From Agromyces sp. SYSU T00194 (GTDB taxonomy: Bacteria; Actinomycetota; Actinomycetes; Actinomycetales; Microbacteriaceae): a stretch of 64,000 nucleotides of DNA. The notes under the pieces are model-generated. The model was not told where the DNA came from. It was given only the letters and a program-made list of their open reading frames with translations, and did no database searches. Where the stretch lies: contig NZ_JBEPJZ010000001.1 in assembly GCF_040496035.1 (NCBI RefSeq), positions 310,001-374,000 of the forward strand, written 5' to 3'. Positions 54,136 to 64,000 of this stretch are shown here, in pieces (within the stretch, counting starts at the first letter, position 1; each line of letters opens with the position of its first letter). A program made the translations under genes and the position numbers.

Positions 54136-54727
54136 CCGCCCGCCCCAGGATGAGCGCCATCGCCTCGGCGCGCACCGCCGCCTCGGCGAGGGTGCCGCGG
54201 GCGACCACCGTGACGGTCGAGCTCGTGACCTGACGGGGGCCGCGCGTCGTGACGCAGCCGTGCACGGCGTCGAGGACGACGAGCACCCCGTGCGGGTCGA
54301 GCACCCGCTCGAGCACGTCGGCGATCTCCTCGGCGAGGCGCTCCTGCACCTGGGGGCGCGCCGCGAGGGCGTCGATGGCCGCGGGGATGCGGCCGAGCCC
54401 GACCACGCTGCCGGCGGGCGCGTACGCCACGTGCGCGGTGCCCGTGAACGGCAGCAGGTGGTGCTCGCAGACCGAGCGGAAGGCGAGGTCGCGCACGACG
54501 ACGGTGTCGGACGTGGTCGCACCGCCGTCGCCGGTCACGCCGAGCGGCACGGCGTCGCCGAGCGCTTCGACGGGGTCGAGCGCGAGGCCGCCGAACAGCT
54601 CGCCATACGCGTCGGCGACGCGGGCGGGCGTGCGCTCGAGGCCGGGGCGTTCCGGGTCCTCGCCGATCGCGAGCAGCAGCTCGCGCACGGCGGCCTCGAT
54701 GCGCGGCCGGTCGATCGCCTCGCCCAT
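54128..54727 (-). CDS. folE: GTP cyclohydrolase I
   Basis: A 199-residue FolE1, first enzyme of folate synthesis. Zinc ligands are Cys and His in RSVCEHHLLPFTG and the Cys in HGCVTTRGP. VGLGRIPAAIDALAARPQVQERLAEEIADVL is the family core. The second Cys motif reads CVTTRG rather than the usual CMTMRG, a mild change that keeps the ligand. It lies 8 bases after the ftsH stop. Confidence 0.95.
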   Translation of the reverse strand: MGEAIDRPRIEAAVRELLLAIGEDPERPGLERTPARVADAYGELFGGLALDPVEALGDAVPLGVTGDGGATTSDTVVVRDLAFRSVCEHHLLPFTGTAHVAYAPAGSVVGLGRIPAAIDALAARPQVQERLAEEIADVLERVLDPHGVLVVLDAVHGCVTTRGPRQVTSSTVTVVARGTLAEAAVRAEAMALILGRADA

Positions 54728-54735
54728 GGCGCGCG

Positions 54736-56754
<2,019 letters not shown>

Positions 56755-56865
56755 GGTGCTGCAAGGCTACCCCGCGGGTCCTCAGCGTCTGCCGAGTGTT
56801 CGCTGTGGGCGGTGCGTGCGTCGCATGCCGCCGCGGGGCCGCCGGAGCGGCGCGGCGGGCGGATG

Positions 56866-57417
56866 CTACGAGTAGACGTGCGGCGCGAGCACGCCGACGT
56901 CGCGCAGGTTGCGGTACTTCTCCGCGTAGTCGAGGCCGTAGCCGACGACGAACTTGTTCGGGATGTCGAAGCCGACGTACTTCACGTCGACGTGCACCTT
57001 GAGTGCCTCGGGCTTGCGGAACAGGGCGCAGATCTCGACCGATGCGGCGCCGCGCGTGCGCAGGTTCGACGTGAGCCACGAGAGCGTGAGCCCGGAGTCG
57101 ATGATGTCCTCGACGATGAGGACGTCACGGCCGGAGAGGTCGGTGTCGAGGTCCTTCAGGATGCGCACGACGCCGCTGGAGACCGTGCCCGCGCCGTAGC
57201 TCGAGACGGCCATCCAGTCGGTCTGCACGTGCCGGTCGAGCTCGCGCGCGAGGTCGGCCATGACCATGATCGCGCCCTTCAGCACCCCGACGAGCAGCAG
57301 GTCGCGGCCCGCGTAGTCGGCCTCGATGCGCCGGGCGAGTTCGGCGAGCTTGCCGTGGATCTCGTCCTCGGTGCAGAGCACCTCGGTCAGGTCTGCCTCG
57401 ATGTCGCTCGCGCGCAT
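56866..57417 (-). CDS. hpt: Hypoxanthine phosphoribosyltransferase
   Basis: A 183-residue purine salvage enzyme making IMP and GMP. LLLVGVLKGAIMVMADLAREL, the flexible loop SSYGAGTVSSG, and the PRPP motif VLIVEDIIDSGLTLSWL are all in place, as is FVVGYGLDYAEKYRNLRDVGVL at the C-terminus. It lies in the common tilS-hpt-ftsH neighbourhood, here separated from tilS by a plus-strand gene. Confidence 0.96.
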   Translation of the reverse strand: MRASDIEADLTEVLCTEDEIHGKLAELARRIEADYAGRDLLLVGVLKGAIMVMADLARELDRHVQTDWMAVSSYGAGTVSSGVVRILKDLDTDLSGRDVLIVEDIIDSGLTLSWLTSNLRTRGAASVEICALFRKPEALKVHVDVKYVGFDIPNKFVVGYGLDYAEKYRNLRDVGVLAPHVYS

Positions 57418-57536
57418 GGTGGGTCCGCTCCTCGTTCGTCGCCCGACGGTTCCGCCTCCGAGCCTACGAGTCCGCGGCGCGCGGCGCATGTCCGGCGCCG
57501 GCGCCGGCGAGGGCGAGCGGATGCACCGGGCGCACG

Positions 57537-57542
57537 TAGGAT
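57537..57542 (+). promoter_or_regulatory. -10 box of a leaderless promoter
   Basis: TAGGAT ends 7 bases before the ATG at 57550. Confidence 0.5.
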
Positions 57543-57549
57543 GCCCGTG

Positions 57550-57768
57550 ATGCCCGAGATCCTCGCCGCCGTGCTGCTGTTCGCCAACGCGCTGTTCAAC
57601 CTCGTCGTCTGGCCGCGCTTCCTCCCCCGCATCGCGAACGACCCACGGGCGCGCGACGCCGAGGGCCGCCGCACGCCGTTCTACACGGTGCACGTCGTGC
57701 TCATCGCGATCGCGCTGGTGCTCGGCGTCGCGTCCGTCGTCGCCGGCATCGTCGTGCTCGCCGCCTGA
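57550..57768 (+). CDS. SCO4848-family small membrane protein
   Basis: A 72-residue protein with two transmembrane helices: ILAAVLLFANALFNLVVWPRFL and VHVVLIAIALVLGVASVVAGIVVL. FNLVVWPRFL...IANDPRA...TPFYTVHVVLI is the SCO4848 family pattern of actinobacteria. Function unknown. It is a lone plus-strand gene between tilS and hpt, with a leaderless-type promoter. Confidence 0.8.
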   Translation: MPEILAAVLLFANALFNLVVWPRFLPRIANDPRARDAEGRRTPFYTVHVVLIAIALVLGVASVVAGIVVLAA

Positions 57769-57785
57769 CCGCCCGCGCGGGCCGG

Positions 57786-58847
57786 TCAGCCCGCGGCGGT
57801 GAACTCCAGCCGCCCGCCCGCTCGCGCCGCGCGGCAGCCCGGCAGGTCGATGGGGCCCTGCCCGTGCCAGTCGGTGACGAGCCGCGCCACCTCGAGCGTC
57901 TGCACGCGTGAGAGCGACGTGCCGAACTCGCTGGCGACGACATGGCGGATGATGCGCTGCCGGAGCGCGGCCGGATTCGCCGCGAGCGCCTGCACCGACA
58001 CCGCGATGCCCGCCTCGGCCGGCTCGCAGATCTCCTCGATGAACTCGTCGATCTGGTCGGCGAACGCCGCCTCGTCCTCGCGCAACTGCTCGGCCGTGCG
58101 TGCGAGCGCCTCGGCCACGCCCGGACCGAGCGCGTGCTCGAGCACCGGCAGGACCTGCTCGCGCACCCGCACGCGCGCGGAGGCGGGGTCGAGGTTCTGC
58201 GGGTCGTCCCACGGGTCGAAGCCGGCGTCGTGGCAGGCCTGCCGGGTGGTGCGGCGCCGGATGCCGAGGAGCGGCCGGGCGTACTGTCCGTTGTCGGCGG
58301 ACATGCCCTGCAGGCTGCCGGCGCCCGAGCCGCGGGCGAGCCCGAGCAGCACGGTCTCGGCCTGGTCGTCGAGCGTGTGCCCGAGCAGCACCCGCACGGC
58401 GCCGTTCCGCCGCGCCACCGCGTCGAGCGCGGCGTAGCGCGCGGCGCGGGCGGATGCCTCGGGGCCGTCGCCGCCGGCGCGCACCTGCACCGGGTGCACC
58501 ACGACCGGCTCGAGCCCGAGCGTGCGGGCCTGGTTCGCGGCCGCGGCCGCCGCATCCGCCGACCCCTCCTGCAGTCCGTGGTCGACGATCACGGCACCGG
58601 CGCGCAGGCCCGCGCGGGGCGCCTCGAACGCGGTGCCCGCGGCGAGCGCGAGCGAGTCGGGGCCGCCGGAGAGTGCGACCAGCACGAGCGGCGCGTCGCC
58701 TGCGGGCCCGTCGCCGCCCGGGGCATCCGGCACCAGCCCCTCCAGCGCCTCGCGCACCGCGCGACGCACGTCCGCGATCGGCGGCGTGAGGCGCGGCCGG
58801 CGGTCGTCGGGGGCCGCGCGCTCGTCCATCGGCGGGTCGGAAGGCAT
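57786..58847 (-). CDS. tilS: tRNA(Ile)-lysidine synthetase
   Basis: A 353-residue PP-loop ATPase that turns C34 of the CAU-anticodon tRNA-Ile into lysidine. The PP loop is [29 protein letters not shown] and [22 protein letters not shown] are the other diagnostic segments, and the helical C-terminal domain follows. The start is ATG at 58847; TAAGGT ends 6 bases upstream. It is divergent from ppa. Confidence 0.94.
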   Translation of the reverse strand: MPSDPPMDERAAPDDRRPRLTPPIADVRRAVREALEGLVPDAPGGDGPAGDAPLVLVALSGGPDSLALAAGTAFEAPRAGLRAGAVIVDHGLQEGSADAAAAAANQARTLGLEPVVVHPVQVRAGGDGPEASARAARYAALDAVARRNGAVRVLLGHTLDDQAETVLLGLARGSGAGSLQGMSADNGQYARPLLGIRRRTTRQACHDAGFDPWDDPQNLDPASARVRVREQVLPVLEHALGPGVAEALARTAEQLREDEAAFADQIDEFIEEICEPAEAGIAVSVQALAANPAALRQRIIRHVVASEFGTSLSRVQTLEVARLVTDWHGQGPIDLPGCRAARAGGRLEFTAAG

Positions 58848-58853
58848 CAAGTA

Positions 58854-58859
58854 ACCTTA
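58854..58859 (-). promoter_or_regulatory. -10 box of a leaderless promoter
   Basis: On the minus strand TAAGGT ends 6 bases before the tilS ATG at 58847. Confidence 0.5.
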
Positions 58860-58915
58860 TTCCCGTCTTCCCGCGCGGCCGCGAGCCCCGGGGCACCTCA
58901 CACACAAGGAGAACC

Positions 58916-59401
58916 ATGGGCGAGTACGCCGCGATCATCGAGATCCCGAAGGGCAGCCGCAACAAGTACGAGGTCGACCACGAGACCGGGCGCGTCTTCC
59001 TCGACCGCGTGCTGTACACGAACTTCGTGTACCCGACCGACTACGGCTTCTTCGAGCACACCCTCGGCGACGACGGCGACCCCCTGGACGTGCTCGTGCT
59101 CACCCAGTACCCGCTGTTCCCCGGCGTCGGCGTGACGGTGCGCCCCGTGGGCGTGTTCCTCATGGAGGACGACGGCGGCGGCGACGCCAAGGTCATCGCG
59201 GTGCCCGCGGGCGACCCCCGCTGGGACGGGATCCAGGACGTCGCCGACGTGCCCGAGTACACCAAGAAGGAGATCCAGCACTTCTTCGAGCACTACAAGG
59301 ACCTCGAGCCCGGCAAGTGGGTCAAGACCGAGGGCTGGGCGGATGCCGCCGAGGCCGAGCGCCTCATCGCCAAGGCGATCGAGGCCTACCCCGGTCACTG
59401 A
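58916..59401 (+). CDS. ppa: Inorganic pyrophosphatase
   Basis: A 161-residue class I pyrophosphatase. [24 protein letters not shown] opens it; the signature [10 protein letters not shown] holds the Mg-binding Asp residues, and [15 protein letters not shown] follows. AAGGAG sits at ideal spacing before the ATG, a strong ribosome site that contrasts with the leaderless genes around it and fits high expression. Confidence 0.97.
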   Translation: MGEYAAIIEIPKGSRNKYEVDHETGRVFLDRVLYTNFVYPTDYGFFEHTLGDDGDPLDVLVLTQYPLFPGVGVTVRPVGVFLMEDDGGGDAKVIAVPAGDPRWDGIQDVADVPEYTKKEIQHFFEHYKDLEPGKWVKTEGWADAAEAERLIAKAIEAYPGH

Positions 59402-59421
59402 CCCCGCGGGTTTCCCCGCAT

Positions 59422-59452
59422 GACGGCCCGGCGCGCGATGCGCCGGGCCGTC
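59422..59452. terminator. Bidirectional terminator between ppa and the NlpC/P60 gene
   Basis: A perfect 13-bp stem (59422-59434 with 59440-59452) with loop GCGAT, between converging genes. Confidence 0.75.
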
Positions 59453-59473
59453 GTCATGCCGTGGGCGGGACGC

Positions 59474-60883
59474 TCAGCCCGCCGGCCGTGCGGCCGCCGA
59501 CGGCGAGCCCCAGATGTAGTACTCGCGCACGGGCTTCGTGGGGTTCGGCGCCTCGATGATGCGGCCCCCGCCCAGGTAGATCGCGACGTGGTAGTAGTTG
59601 CCCGGCACGCCCCAGAACAGCAGGTCGCCGCGCTGGACCTGCGAGAGCGGCACGGCCTTCCCGCGCGACGCGAGGGTGGCGTACTGGTTGGTGGCCGAGT
59701 GGGTGCCGATGGCGATGCCGGCCGCGCGGTACGACATGAGCGTCAGCCCCGAGCAGTCCCACACGTCGGGTCCGGCGCCGCCGAGCTGGTAGCGCTCGCC
59801 GAGCTGGGCGCGCGCGTAGGCGATCGCGGTCTCGACGGCGGTCGTGTTCGGCGCCGCCGGGGCGGGTTCCGGTTGCGGCGTCGGGGTCGGGGTCGAGCCG
59901 CCGGATGCCCCCGACGAACCACCCGACGAACCCGACGAGCTCCCGCCCGACGACGACCCGCTCGAGCTCCCCGAGCCGGCGGCACCCGAGTCTGCGTCGG
60001 CGTCGGCACCCGAGTCTGCGTCGGCGTCGGCCTCCGCCTGCTCGCGCGCCGCCTGCTCGGCGGCCTCGCGGGCGGCCTGCTCGCGGGCGACCTGCTCGCG
60101 CAGCGCCAGCTCCGCAGCCTCCTGCCGCTGCCCCTCTGCACGCTCGCGCTCGAGGGCGGCCGTCGTGTCCTTCAGCGAGGCGAGCTGCGCGTACAGCTCG
60201 ACCGAGCGCTGCTCCTGCTCGTCGACCGCTGCCTGCGCGGCGACGGCGGCCGCCTCGGCCTCGTCGGCACGCGCCTCGGCCGCCGTCGCGAGCCGCTCCC
60301 GCTCCGCGGCGGCATCCGCCGCCTCCGCCGTCAGCGCATCGGCCGTGTTCCGGTCGGCCACGGCCTCGTCGTACACGAGCTGCGACTGCTCGCCGACCTT
60401 GCTCGCGCGCCCGAGCTCGTCGAGCAGCGTCTCGGCGTCCGCCCCGCTCAGCACGAGCTGCAGCGACAGGTCGGTGCCCGCGGTGCGTGCGAGGTGGGCG
60501 ACCAGGAGCCCTGCGCGCATCTTCGAGATCTCGGCGCGCGCCTCGGCCTCGTCGGCCTGGGCGGCGAGCTCCGCCTCCCGCGCGAGGGCCGCGTCGAGCT
60601 CGTCCTGCGCGAGGTGGAACGCCTCCGCGGCGACCTGCGCGTCGCGCACCGCGGCATCCGCGGCGTCCTGGAGCCCGGCGAGGAGCTCGGACACCCGGTC
60701 GATCTCCGCCTGCGTCGCCGCCTCGTCGCCCTTCGCCGCCTCGATCTCGGCCCACGACGGGTAGTCGGGTGCCGCGAAGGCGGGAGCGGCGACGCCGCCC
60801 GACGCCGCGAGCACCCCCACCGCGACGCCGGAGAAGAGCGTCGCGGACTGCCGCCGCCGCAGCGGCCCGCGGGCGTCAGCCAA
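59474..60883 (-). CDS. Secreted NlpC/P60 peptidoglycan hydrolase with N-terminal coiled coil
   Basis: A 469-residue exported endopeptidase. The signal peptide ends near AFAAPDYP. Residues about 45-285 form a long coiled coil, then a low-complexity Asp-Ala-Asp, Gly/Ser and Thr-Pro linker, then a C40 domain with catalytic Cys in VWDCSGLTLMSYR and His in YYHVAIYLG; the third position is Asn in EAPNPTK. I start it at TTG (60883), which has GGAG 7 bases upstream, overlaps the M23 stop by 8 bases, and gives a proper signal peptide. It is co-transcribed with the M23 gene and shares its coiled-coil module. Confidence 0.85.
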   Translation of the reverse strand: MADARGPLRRRQSATLFSGVAVGVLAASGGVAAPAFAAPDYPSWAEIEAAKGDEAATQAEIDRVSELLAGLQDAADAAVRDAQVAAEAFHLAQDELDAALAREAELAAQADEAEARAEISKMRAGLLVAHLARTAGTDLSLQLVLSGADAETLLDELGRASKVGEQSQLVYDEAVADRNTADALTAEAADAAAERERLATAAEARADEAEAAAVAAQAAVDEQEQRSVELYAQLASLKDTTAALERERAEGQRQEAAELALREQVAREQAAREAAEQAAREQAEADADADSGADADADSGAAGSGSSSGSSSGGSSSGSSGGSSGASGGSTPTPTPQPEPAPAAPNTTAVETAIAYARAQLGERYQLGGAGPDVWDCSGLTLMSYRAAGIAIGTHSATNQYATLASRGKAVPLSQVQRGDLLFWGVPGNYYHVAIYLGGGRIIEAPNPTKPVREYYIWGSPSAAARPAG

Positions 60884-62234
60884 GCGGCACTCCGCGCGCG
60901 GCCATGAACGGCTGCGGGTTGATGCGGTACCCGTTCTGGAACACCTCGAAGTGGAGGTGGCACCCGGTGGACGCACCCGTGCTGCCGGAGCTGGCGATGT
61001 TCTGCCCGGCGCTCACGGTCTGCCCGACACCGACGAAGACGCCGCCGTACCGGATGTGCGCGTAGCCCGTGGCGATGCCGTTGCCGTGGTCGATCTTGAT
61101 GAAGTTGCCGTAGGTGCCGGAGTAGCCCGCGTAGACGACGACGCCGGAGTGGGCGGCGTAGATGGGCGCGGAGCATCCGGTCGCCAGGTCGGTCGCGTAG
61201 TGGAAGCCGCCGGAGCACCCGCCCGGGGTGCAGATGCTGGTGCGCGGGCCGTAGGTGCCGCTGATGTACCCGTACGCCGGGATCGCCCAGCCCTGGCTGC
61301 TCGTGGTGCCGCCCGCGAGGCCGCCTCCACCGCCCGACGCCGCCGCTGCGGCGGCCGCCGCAGCGGCCCGCGCCGCCGCCGCAGCCGCAGCCTTGCGCCG
61401 GCGCTCCTCTTCTTCCTTGCGCTTGCGCTCGCCCTCCTGGTAGGCGGCGATCGTGGTCGCCTCCTTGTCCTTGAGGTACTTCAGCTGCTGCTCGAGCTCG
61501 ATCTTCTTGTCCTCGGACTCGGCGAGCGCCGCCTCGGCGGCGGCCTGCGCCTCCTGCGCGGCGACGAGCGCCTCCTCCGCCGCGATGCGGAGCTGTTCGC
61601 GCTCGTCGCGCGCGACGGCGGCCTGCTCCCCGAGCGCCTTCGCGGTGTTCGCGGCCTGCTGCGCCTCCTCGTAGACGCCTGCCGTGCGCTCGACCATCTT
61701 GCTCATGTTGCCCAGCTTCGAGAGCAGCTCGTCGGTCTCGGCCGCGGTGCCGGCCTCCAGCATCATGTTGATGCCGAGGTCGGTGCCGCCTGCGCGGTAC
61801 AGCTGCGCGGCGAGCTGGCCGGCGTTGTCCTCGGCCTCGGCCGCCTCGGCCGCGGACTCGTCGGCCTGCTGCTGGATCTCCTCGGCACGCCGGTTCGCCT
61901 CGTCGAACGCCTGCTGGGCGGCGAGCAGCTCGTCGGTACGCCGCTCGGCCTCGGCCCGGGTCTCCTCCACGCGCACCTCGAGCTGCGCGATCAGGTCGGT
62001 GATCTCCGAGACCGCGGCAGCGCCGGCGGCGGTGTTCGCCTTGGCCTTCTTGACCTCGTCCCAGGTCGGGTAGTCGGCGGCGTTCGCGGGTGCGGGCGCG
62101 GCGACGGACATCGACGCGACGATGAGCAGGGCGCCGAACACCCCGATGGCGCGGCGGAGGCCGGGCAGGGCGGTTCCGACGCGCCGCGCGCGTCGCGGTG
62201 CGACCTGCGTCGCCTCCCCCGCCCCGTCTGCCAT
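60876..62234 (-). CDS. Secreted M23 peptidoglycan endopeptidase with N-terminal coiled coil
   Basis: A 452-residue exported protein. The signal peptide ends near ANAADYP. A coiled coil of about 270 residues follows, with two helical hairpins and an Ala-rich end. The LytM/M23 domain has zinc ligands in GFHYATDLATG (His and Asp) and the HLH of GCHLHFEV, so it looks catalytically intact. EnvC-like and RipA-like hydrolases with such coiled coils are switched on by FtsEX during division; that is the likely use here. The promoter region has 9-bp repeats. Confidence 0.92.
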   Translation of the reverse strand: MADGAGEATQVAPRRARRVGTALPGLRRAIGVFGALLIVASMSVAAPAPANAADYPTWDEVKKAKANTAAGAAAVSEITDLIAQLEVRVEETRAEAERRTDELLAAQQAFDEANRRAEEIQQQADESAAEAAEAEDNAGQLAAQLYRAGGTDLGINMMLEAGTAAETDELLSKLGNMSKMVERTAGVYEEAQQAANTAKALGEQAAVARDEREQLRIAAEEALVAAQEAQAAAEAALAESEDKKIELEQQLKYLKDKEATTIAAYQEGERKRKEEEERRRKAAAAAAARAAAAAAAAAASGGGGGLAGGTTSSQGWAIPAYGYISGTYGPRTSICTPGGCSGGFHYATDLATGCSAPIYAAHSGVVVYAGYSGTYGNFIKIDHGNGIATGYAHIRYGGVFVGVGQTVSAGQNIASSGSTGASTGCHLHFEVFQNGYRINPQPFMAARGVPLG

Positions 62235-62264
62235 GGTTCCCCGTTCCCGCCGTTCGGCCGGTTT

Positions 62265-62297
62265 CGTCACGATCGTCACATCCGTCACATCCGCAAC
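62265..62297. promoter_or_regulatory. Four 9-bp direct repeats upstream of the M23/NlpC operon
   Basis: CGTCAC at 62265, 62274 and 62283 and CGCAAC at 62292, each 9 bases apart, 30-65 bases before the M23 start. The arrangement looks like a multi-site operator. MtrA, which controls such hydrolases in relatives, binds GTCACA-like direct repeats, but with a different spacing. Confidence 0.45.
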
Positions 62298-62456
62298 GTC
62301 AGCCACAGTAACAACGGACCGCCTGATCCTCGGTATTGCCGGCCGACGTGGTGCTCGGCCCCCGGACGAGGGACGTGCCGAGCGCGACGCTACCCGGGGT
62401 CCGGGCCCCCGCCGGGAGCGCCGACGGCCCGTCGCGGGATCGGTTCCGGCCTCGTT

Positions 62457-62485
62457 TTGGAATCTGGCGGAACTGCCCGTATGCT
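62457..62485 (+). promoter_or_regulatory. Promoter of the tRNA-Glu gene
   Basis: TTGGAA (62457-62462), a 17-base spacer, then TATGCT (62480-62485): close to the housekeeping sigma consensus, about 33 bases before the tRNA. Confidence 0.65.
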
Positions 62486-62518
62486 TGGCTGTCGGCGGTC
62501 GCGTCCAGCGCGACACCC

Positions 62519-62591
62519 GGCCCCATCGTTTAGCGGCCTAGGACACCGCCCTTTCACGGCGGCAGCACGGGTTCGAATCCCGTTGGGGTCA
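62519..62591 (+). tRNA. tRNA-Glu (anticodon TTC)
   Basis: A 73-base cloverleaf. Acceptor GGCCCCA pairs with TGGGGTC, the anticodon loop CTTTCAC gives TTC, and the T arm is ACGGG-TTCGAAT-CCCGT. CCA not encoded. Confidence 0.95.
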
Positions 62592-62622
62592 CGCTGAACG
62601 AAGGTTACAATTCAATACGCAA

Positions 62623-62696
62623 GGCCCTGTGGCGCAGTTGGTTAGCGTGCCGCCCTGTCACGGCGGAGGTCGCGGGTTCAAGTCCCGTCAGGGTCG
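62623..62696 (+). tRNA. tRNA-Asp (anticodon GTC)
   Basis: A 74-base cloverleaf. Acceptor GGCCCTG pairs with CAGGGTC, the anticodon loop CTGTCAC gives GTC, and the T loop is TTCAAGT. CCA not encoded. Confidence 0.95.
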
Positions 62697-62704
62697 CTTC
62701 GGCG

Positions 62705-62729
62705 GATGGGCTCTCCTCGAGAGCCCATC
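62705..62729 (+). terminator. Hairpin after tRNA-Asp
   Basis: A perfect 11-bp stem (62705-62715 with 62719-62729) with loop CTC, 8 bases beyond the tRNA. It may end a Glu-Asp tRNA transcript. Confidence 0.6.
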
Positions 62730-62785
62730 TCCGTATGGGGAACATCTTCGGATGCCCCGCCTGAAACGCATCGTCGGATGCACCA

Positions 62786-62861
62786 GGCTCTGTAGCTCAG
62801 TTGGTAGAGCGCACGACTGAAAATCGTGAGGTCACGGGATCGACGCCCGTCGGAGCCACCA
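62786..62861 (+). tRNA. tRNA-Phe (anticodon GAA)
   Basis: A 76-base gene including an encoded CCA. Acceptor GGCTCTG pairs with CGGAGCC, the anticodon loop CTGAAAA gives GAA. The T loop reads ATCGACG in place of the usual TTCGANN, a small departure worth noting. Confidence 0.92.
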
Positions 62862-62867
62862 GAACGA

Positions 62868-62891
62868 GAAGCCCGGGTTCGCCCGGGCTTC
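62868..62891 (+). terminator. Terminator after tRNA-Phe
   Basis: A perfect 10-bp stem (62868-62877 with 62882-62891) with loop TTCG, 6 bases after the tRNA. Confidence 0.7.
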
Positions 62892-62934
62892 TTCGCGTCT
62901 CCGGGTGCCGCGGCGCGGCACCGCCCCGCCGCGC

Positions 62935-64000
62935 TCAGCACTCGATGACGTTCACGGCGAGTCCGCCGAGCGAGGTCTCCTTGTACTTGCGCTTCATGTC
63001 GGCGCCGGTCTCGCGCATGGTCGCGATGGCCTGGTCGAGCGAGACGTGGTGCGTGCCGTCGCCGTGCAGGGCGATGCGCGCGGCGTTGATCGCGGTGCTG
63101 CTCGCGATGGCGTTGCGCTCGATGCACGGGATCTGCACGAGCCCGCCGATCGGGTCGCAGGTGAGGCCGAGGTGGTGCTCGATGCCGATCTCGGCGGCGT
63201 TCTCGACCTGCTCCGGGGTGCCGCCGAGCAGCGCGCAGAGCCCCGCGGCCGCCATGGAGCAGGCCGAGCCGACCTCGCCCTGGCAGCCGACCTCCGCGCC
63301 CGAGATCGACGCGTTGCGCTTCAGCAGCAGGCCGATGGCCGCGGCCGTCAGCAGGAAGCGCACCACGGCGTCGTCGCCGAGCTCGCCGACGAACCGGTCG
63401 GCGTAGTGCAGCACCGCGGGCACGATGCCCGCCGCGCCGTTCGTCGGCGCGGTCACCACGCGGCCGCCCGCGGCGTTCTCCTCGTTGACCGCGAGCGCCC
63501 ACAGGCTGACCCAGTCCATCGCGCCGCTCGGACCCGACTCGCCCGCCGCGGACAGCTTCCGGGCGAGGCCGGGCGCGCGCCGGCGCACGCGCAGCGATCC
63601 CGGCAGGAACTCCGCCTCCGCGGAACATCCGCGCTCGACGCACTCCCGCATGACGCGCCAGACCCGCAGCAGCTCCTCGCGGACCTCGGCCTCGGGCCGC
63701 CGCGCGCACTCGTTCGCGAGCATCGCCTGCGCGATGTCGATCCCCTCGGCTCGACACGTCGCGAGCAGCTCGGCGCCGGACGCGAACGGGAACGGCACGT
63801 CCGCGCGCTGCTCGACGACGGTCGGGCGGCCGCCGAGGTCGTCGGCGACGAAACCGCCGCCCACGGAGTAGTACGTCGCCGTGCGCAGCGTCGCGCCGGC
63901 GCCGTCGAACGCCTCGCAGGTCAGGGCGTTCGGGTGCCCCGGCAGCCGCTTCCGGCGGTGGAGGACCACGTCCTCGTCGGGATCGAACGCGATGCGCTGC
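62935..64000 (-). CDS. sdaA: L-serine ammonia-lyase, iron-sulfur type (5' end outside the window)
   Basis: The C-terminal 354 residues of a single-chain L-serine dehydratase that converts serine to pyruvate and ammonia. Cluster Cys residues lie in [17 protein letters not shown] and [35 protein letters not shown] is the alpha-domain signature. The chain ends in Cys (NVIEC), the C-terminal residue that occupies the active site in the resting enzyme of this class. The start and the N-terminal beta domain lie beyond the right edge. Confidence 0.93.
   Translation of the reverse strand, partial: QRIAFDPDEDVVLHRRKRLPGHPNALTCEAFDGAGATLRTATYYSVGGGFVADDLGGRPTVVEQRADVPFPFASGAELLATCRAEGIDIAQAMLANECARRPEAEVREELLRVWRVMRECVERGCSAEAEFLPGSLRVRRRAPGLARKLSAAGESGPSGAMDWVSLWALAVNEENAAGGRVVTAPTNGAAGIVPAVLHYADRFVGELGDDAVVRFLLTAAAIGLLLKRNASISGAEVGCQGEVGSACSMAAAGLCALLGGTPEQVENAAEIGIEHHLGLTCDPIGGLVQIPCIERNAIASSTAINAARIALHGDGTHHVSLDQAIATMRETGADMKRKYKETSLGGLAVNVIEC

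Overview
The window is about 64 kb of very GC-rich chromosome from an actinobacterium. The family is most likely Microbacteriaceae (Agromyces- or Microbacterium-like). This rests on actinobacterial marker families (DUF4916, DUF5997, DUF3180 beside folK, SCO4848, ArgA of the short Rv2747 type), on the gene order lysS-panC-DUF2520-PH-domain proteins-folKBPE-ftsH-hpt-tilS, and on start codons that often sit 6-7 bases after a TANNNT -10 box (leaderless mRNAs). I see no insertion sequence, prophage, CRISPR array or rRNA operon. Most of the window is ordinary core and soft-core chromosome.

Layout. 1-10.9 kb: spermidine-synthase-like protein, a pxpA-pxpB-pxpC 5-oxoprolinase operon, a SprT-like metalloprotein, an orphan ComB-family phosphatase, a DEAD-box RNA helicase, a GNAT enzyme, a DUF4916 protein, an esterase, and a DUF5997 / LysR-like-binding-domain / glutamine-amidotransferase group. 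10.9-14.3 kb: divergent ligD and ku, a complete two-component bacterial NHEJ system. 14.3-18 kb: a stress membrane protein, then two tandem secreted or anchored paralogues that look like metzincin metalloproteases with every zinc ligand lost, then a winged-helix/alpha-beta-hydrolase fusion. 18-22.3 kb: an FAD monooxygenase, an MFS exporter, DUF2461 and a lone winged-helix protein. 22.4-26.6 kb: a putative copper-linked cassette (CsoR-like operator, multicopper oxidase, formylglycine-generating enzyme, sulfatase) followed by a remnant of a LuxR-type regulator. 26.7-31.9 kb: TRIC-type channel, tRNA-Ser, radA, small proteins, argA and a phosphotransferase. 32-38.9 kb: clpC with a ClgR-box candidate, a membrane glycosyltransferase-like protein, a pirin and cardiolipin synthase.

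39-43.1 kb holds a fruR-fruK-fruA operon for fructose uptake, framed by two copies of a 24-bp repeat. 43.3-45.9 kb is a large secreted M14 carboxypeptidase. 46.1-58.9 kb is a long minus-strand housekeeping block: tilS, hpt, ftsH, folE, folP, folB, folK, DUF3180, two PH-domain membrane proteins, DUF2520, panC, lysS and a small membrane protein, most linked by 4- or 8-bp overlaps. One small plus-strand gene (SCO4848 family) sits between tilS and hpt. 58.9-62.3 kb carries ppa and two tandem cell-wall hydrolases (M23 and NlpC/P60) that share the same coiled-coil N-terminus. The window ends with tRNA-Glu, tRNA-Asp, tRNA-Phe and the 3' part of an L-serine dehydratase gene.

The signals most worth a second look are the paired pseudo-metzincins (14.8-16.7 kb), the copper/FGE/sulfatase cassette (22.4-26.5 kb), a pervasive GGATGC/GCATCC motif that overrides codon preference and forms the stems of several terminators, and the leaderless promoter architecture. 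All assignments come from reading the sequence and recalling families; no database search was run.
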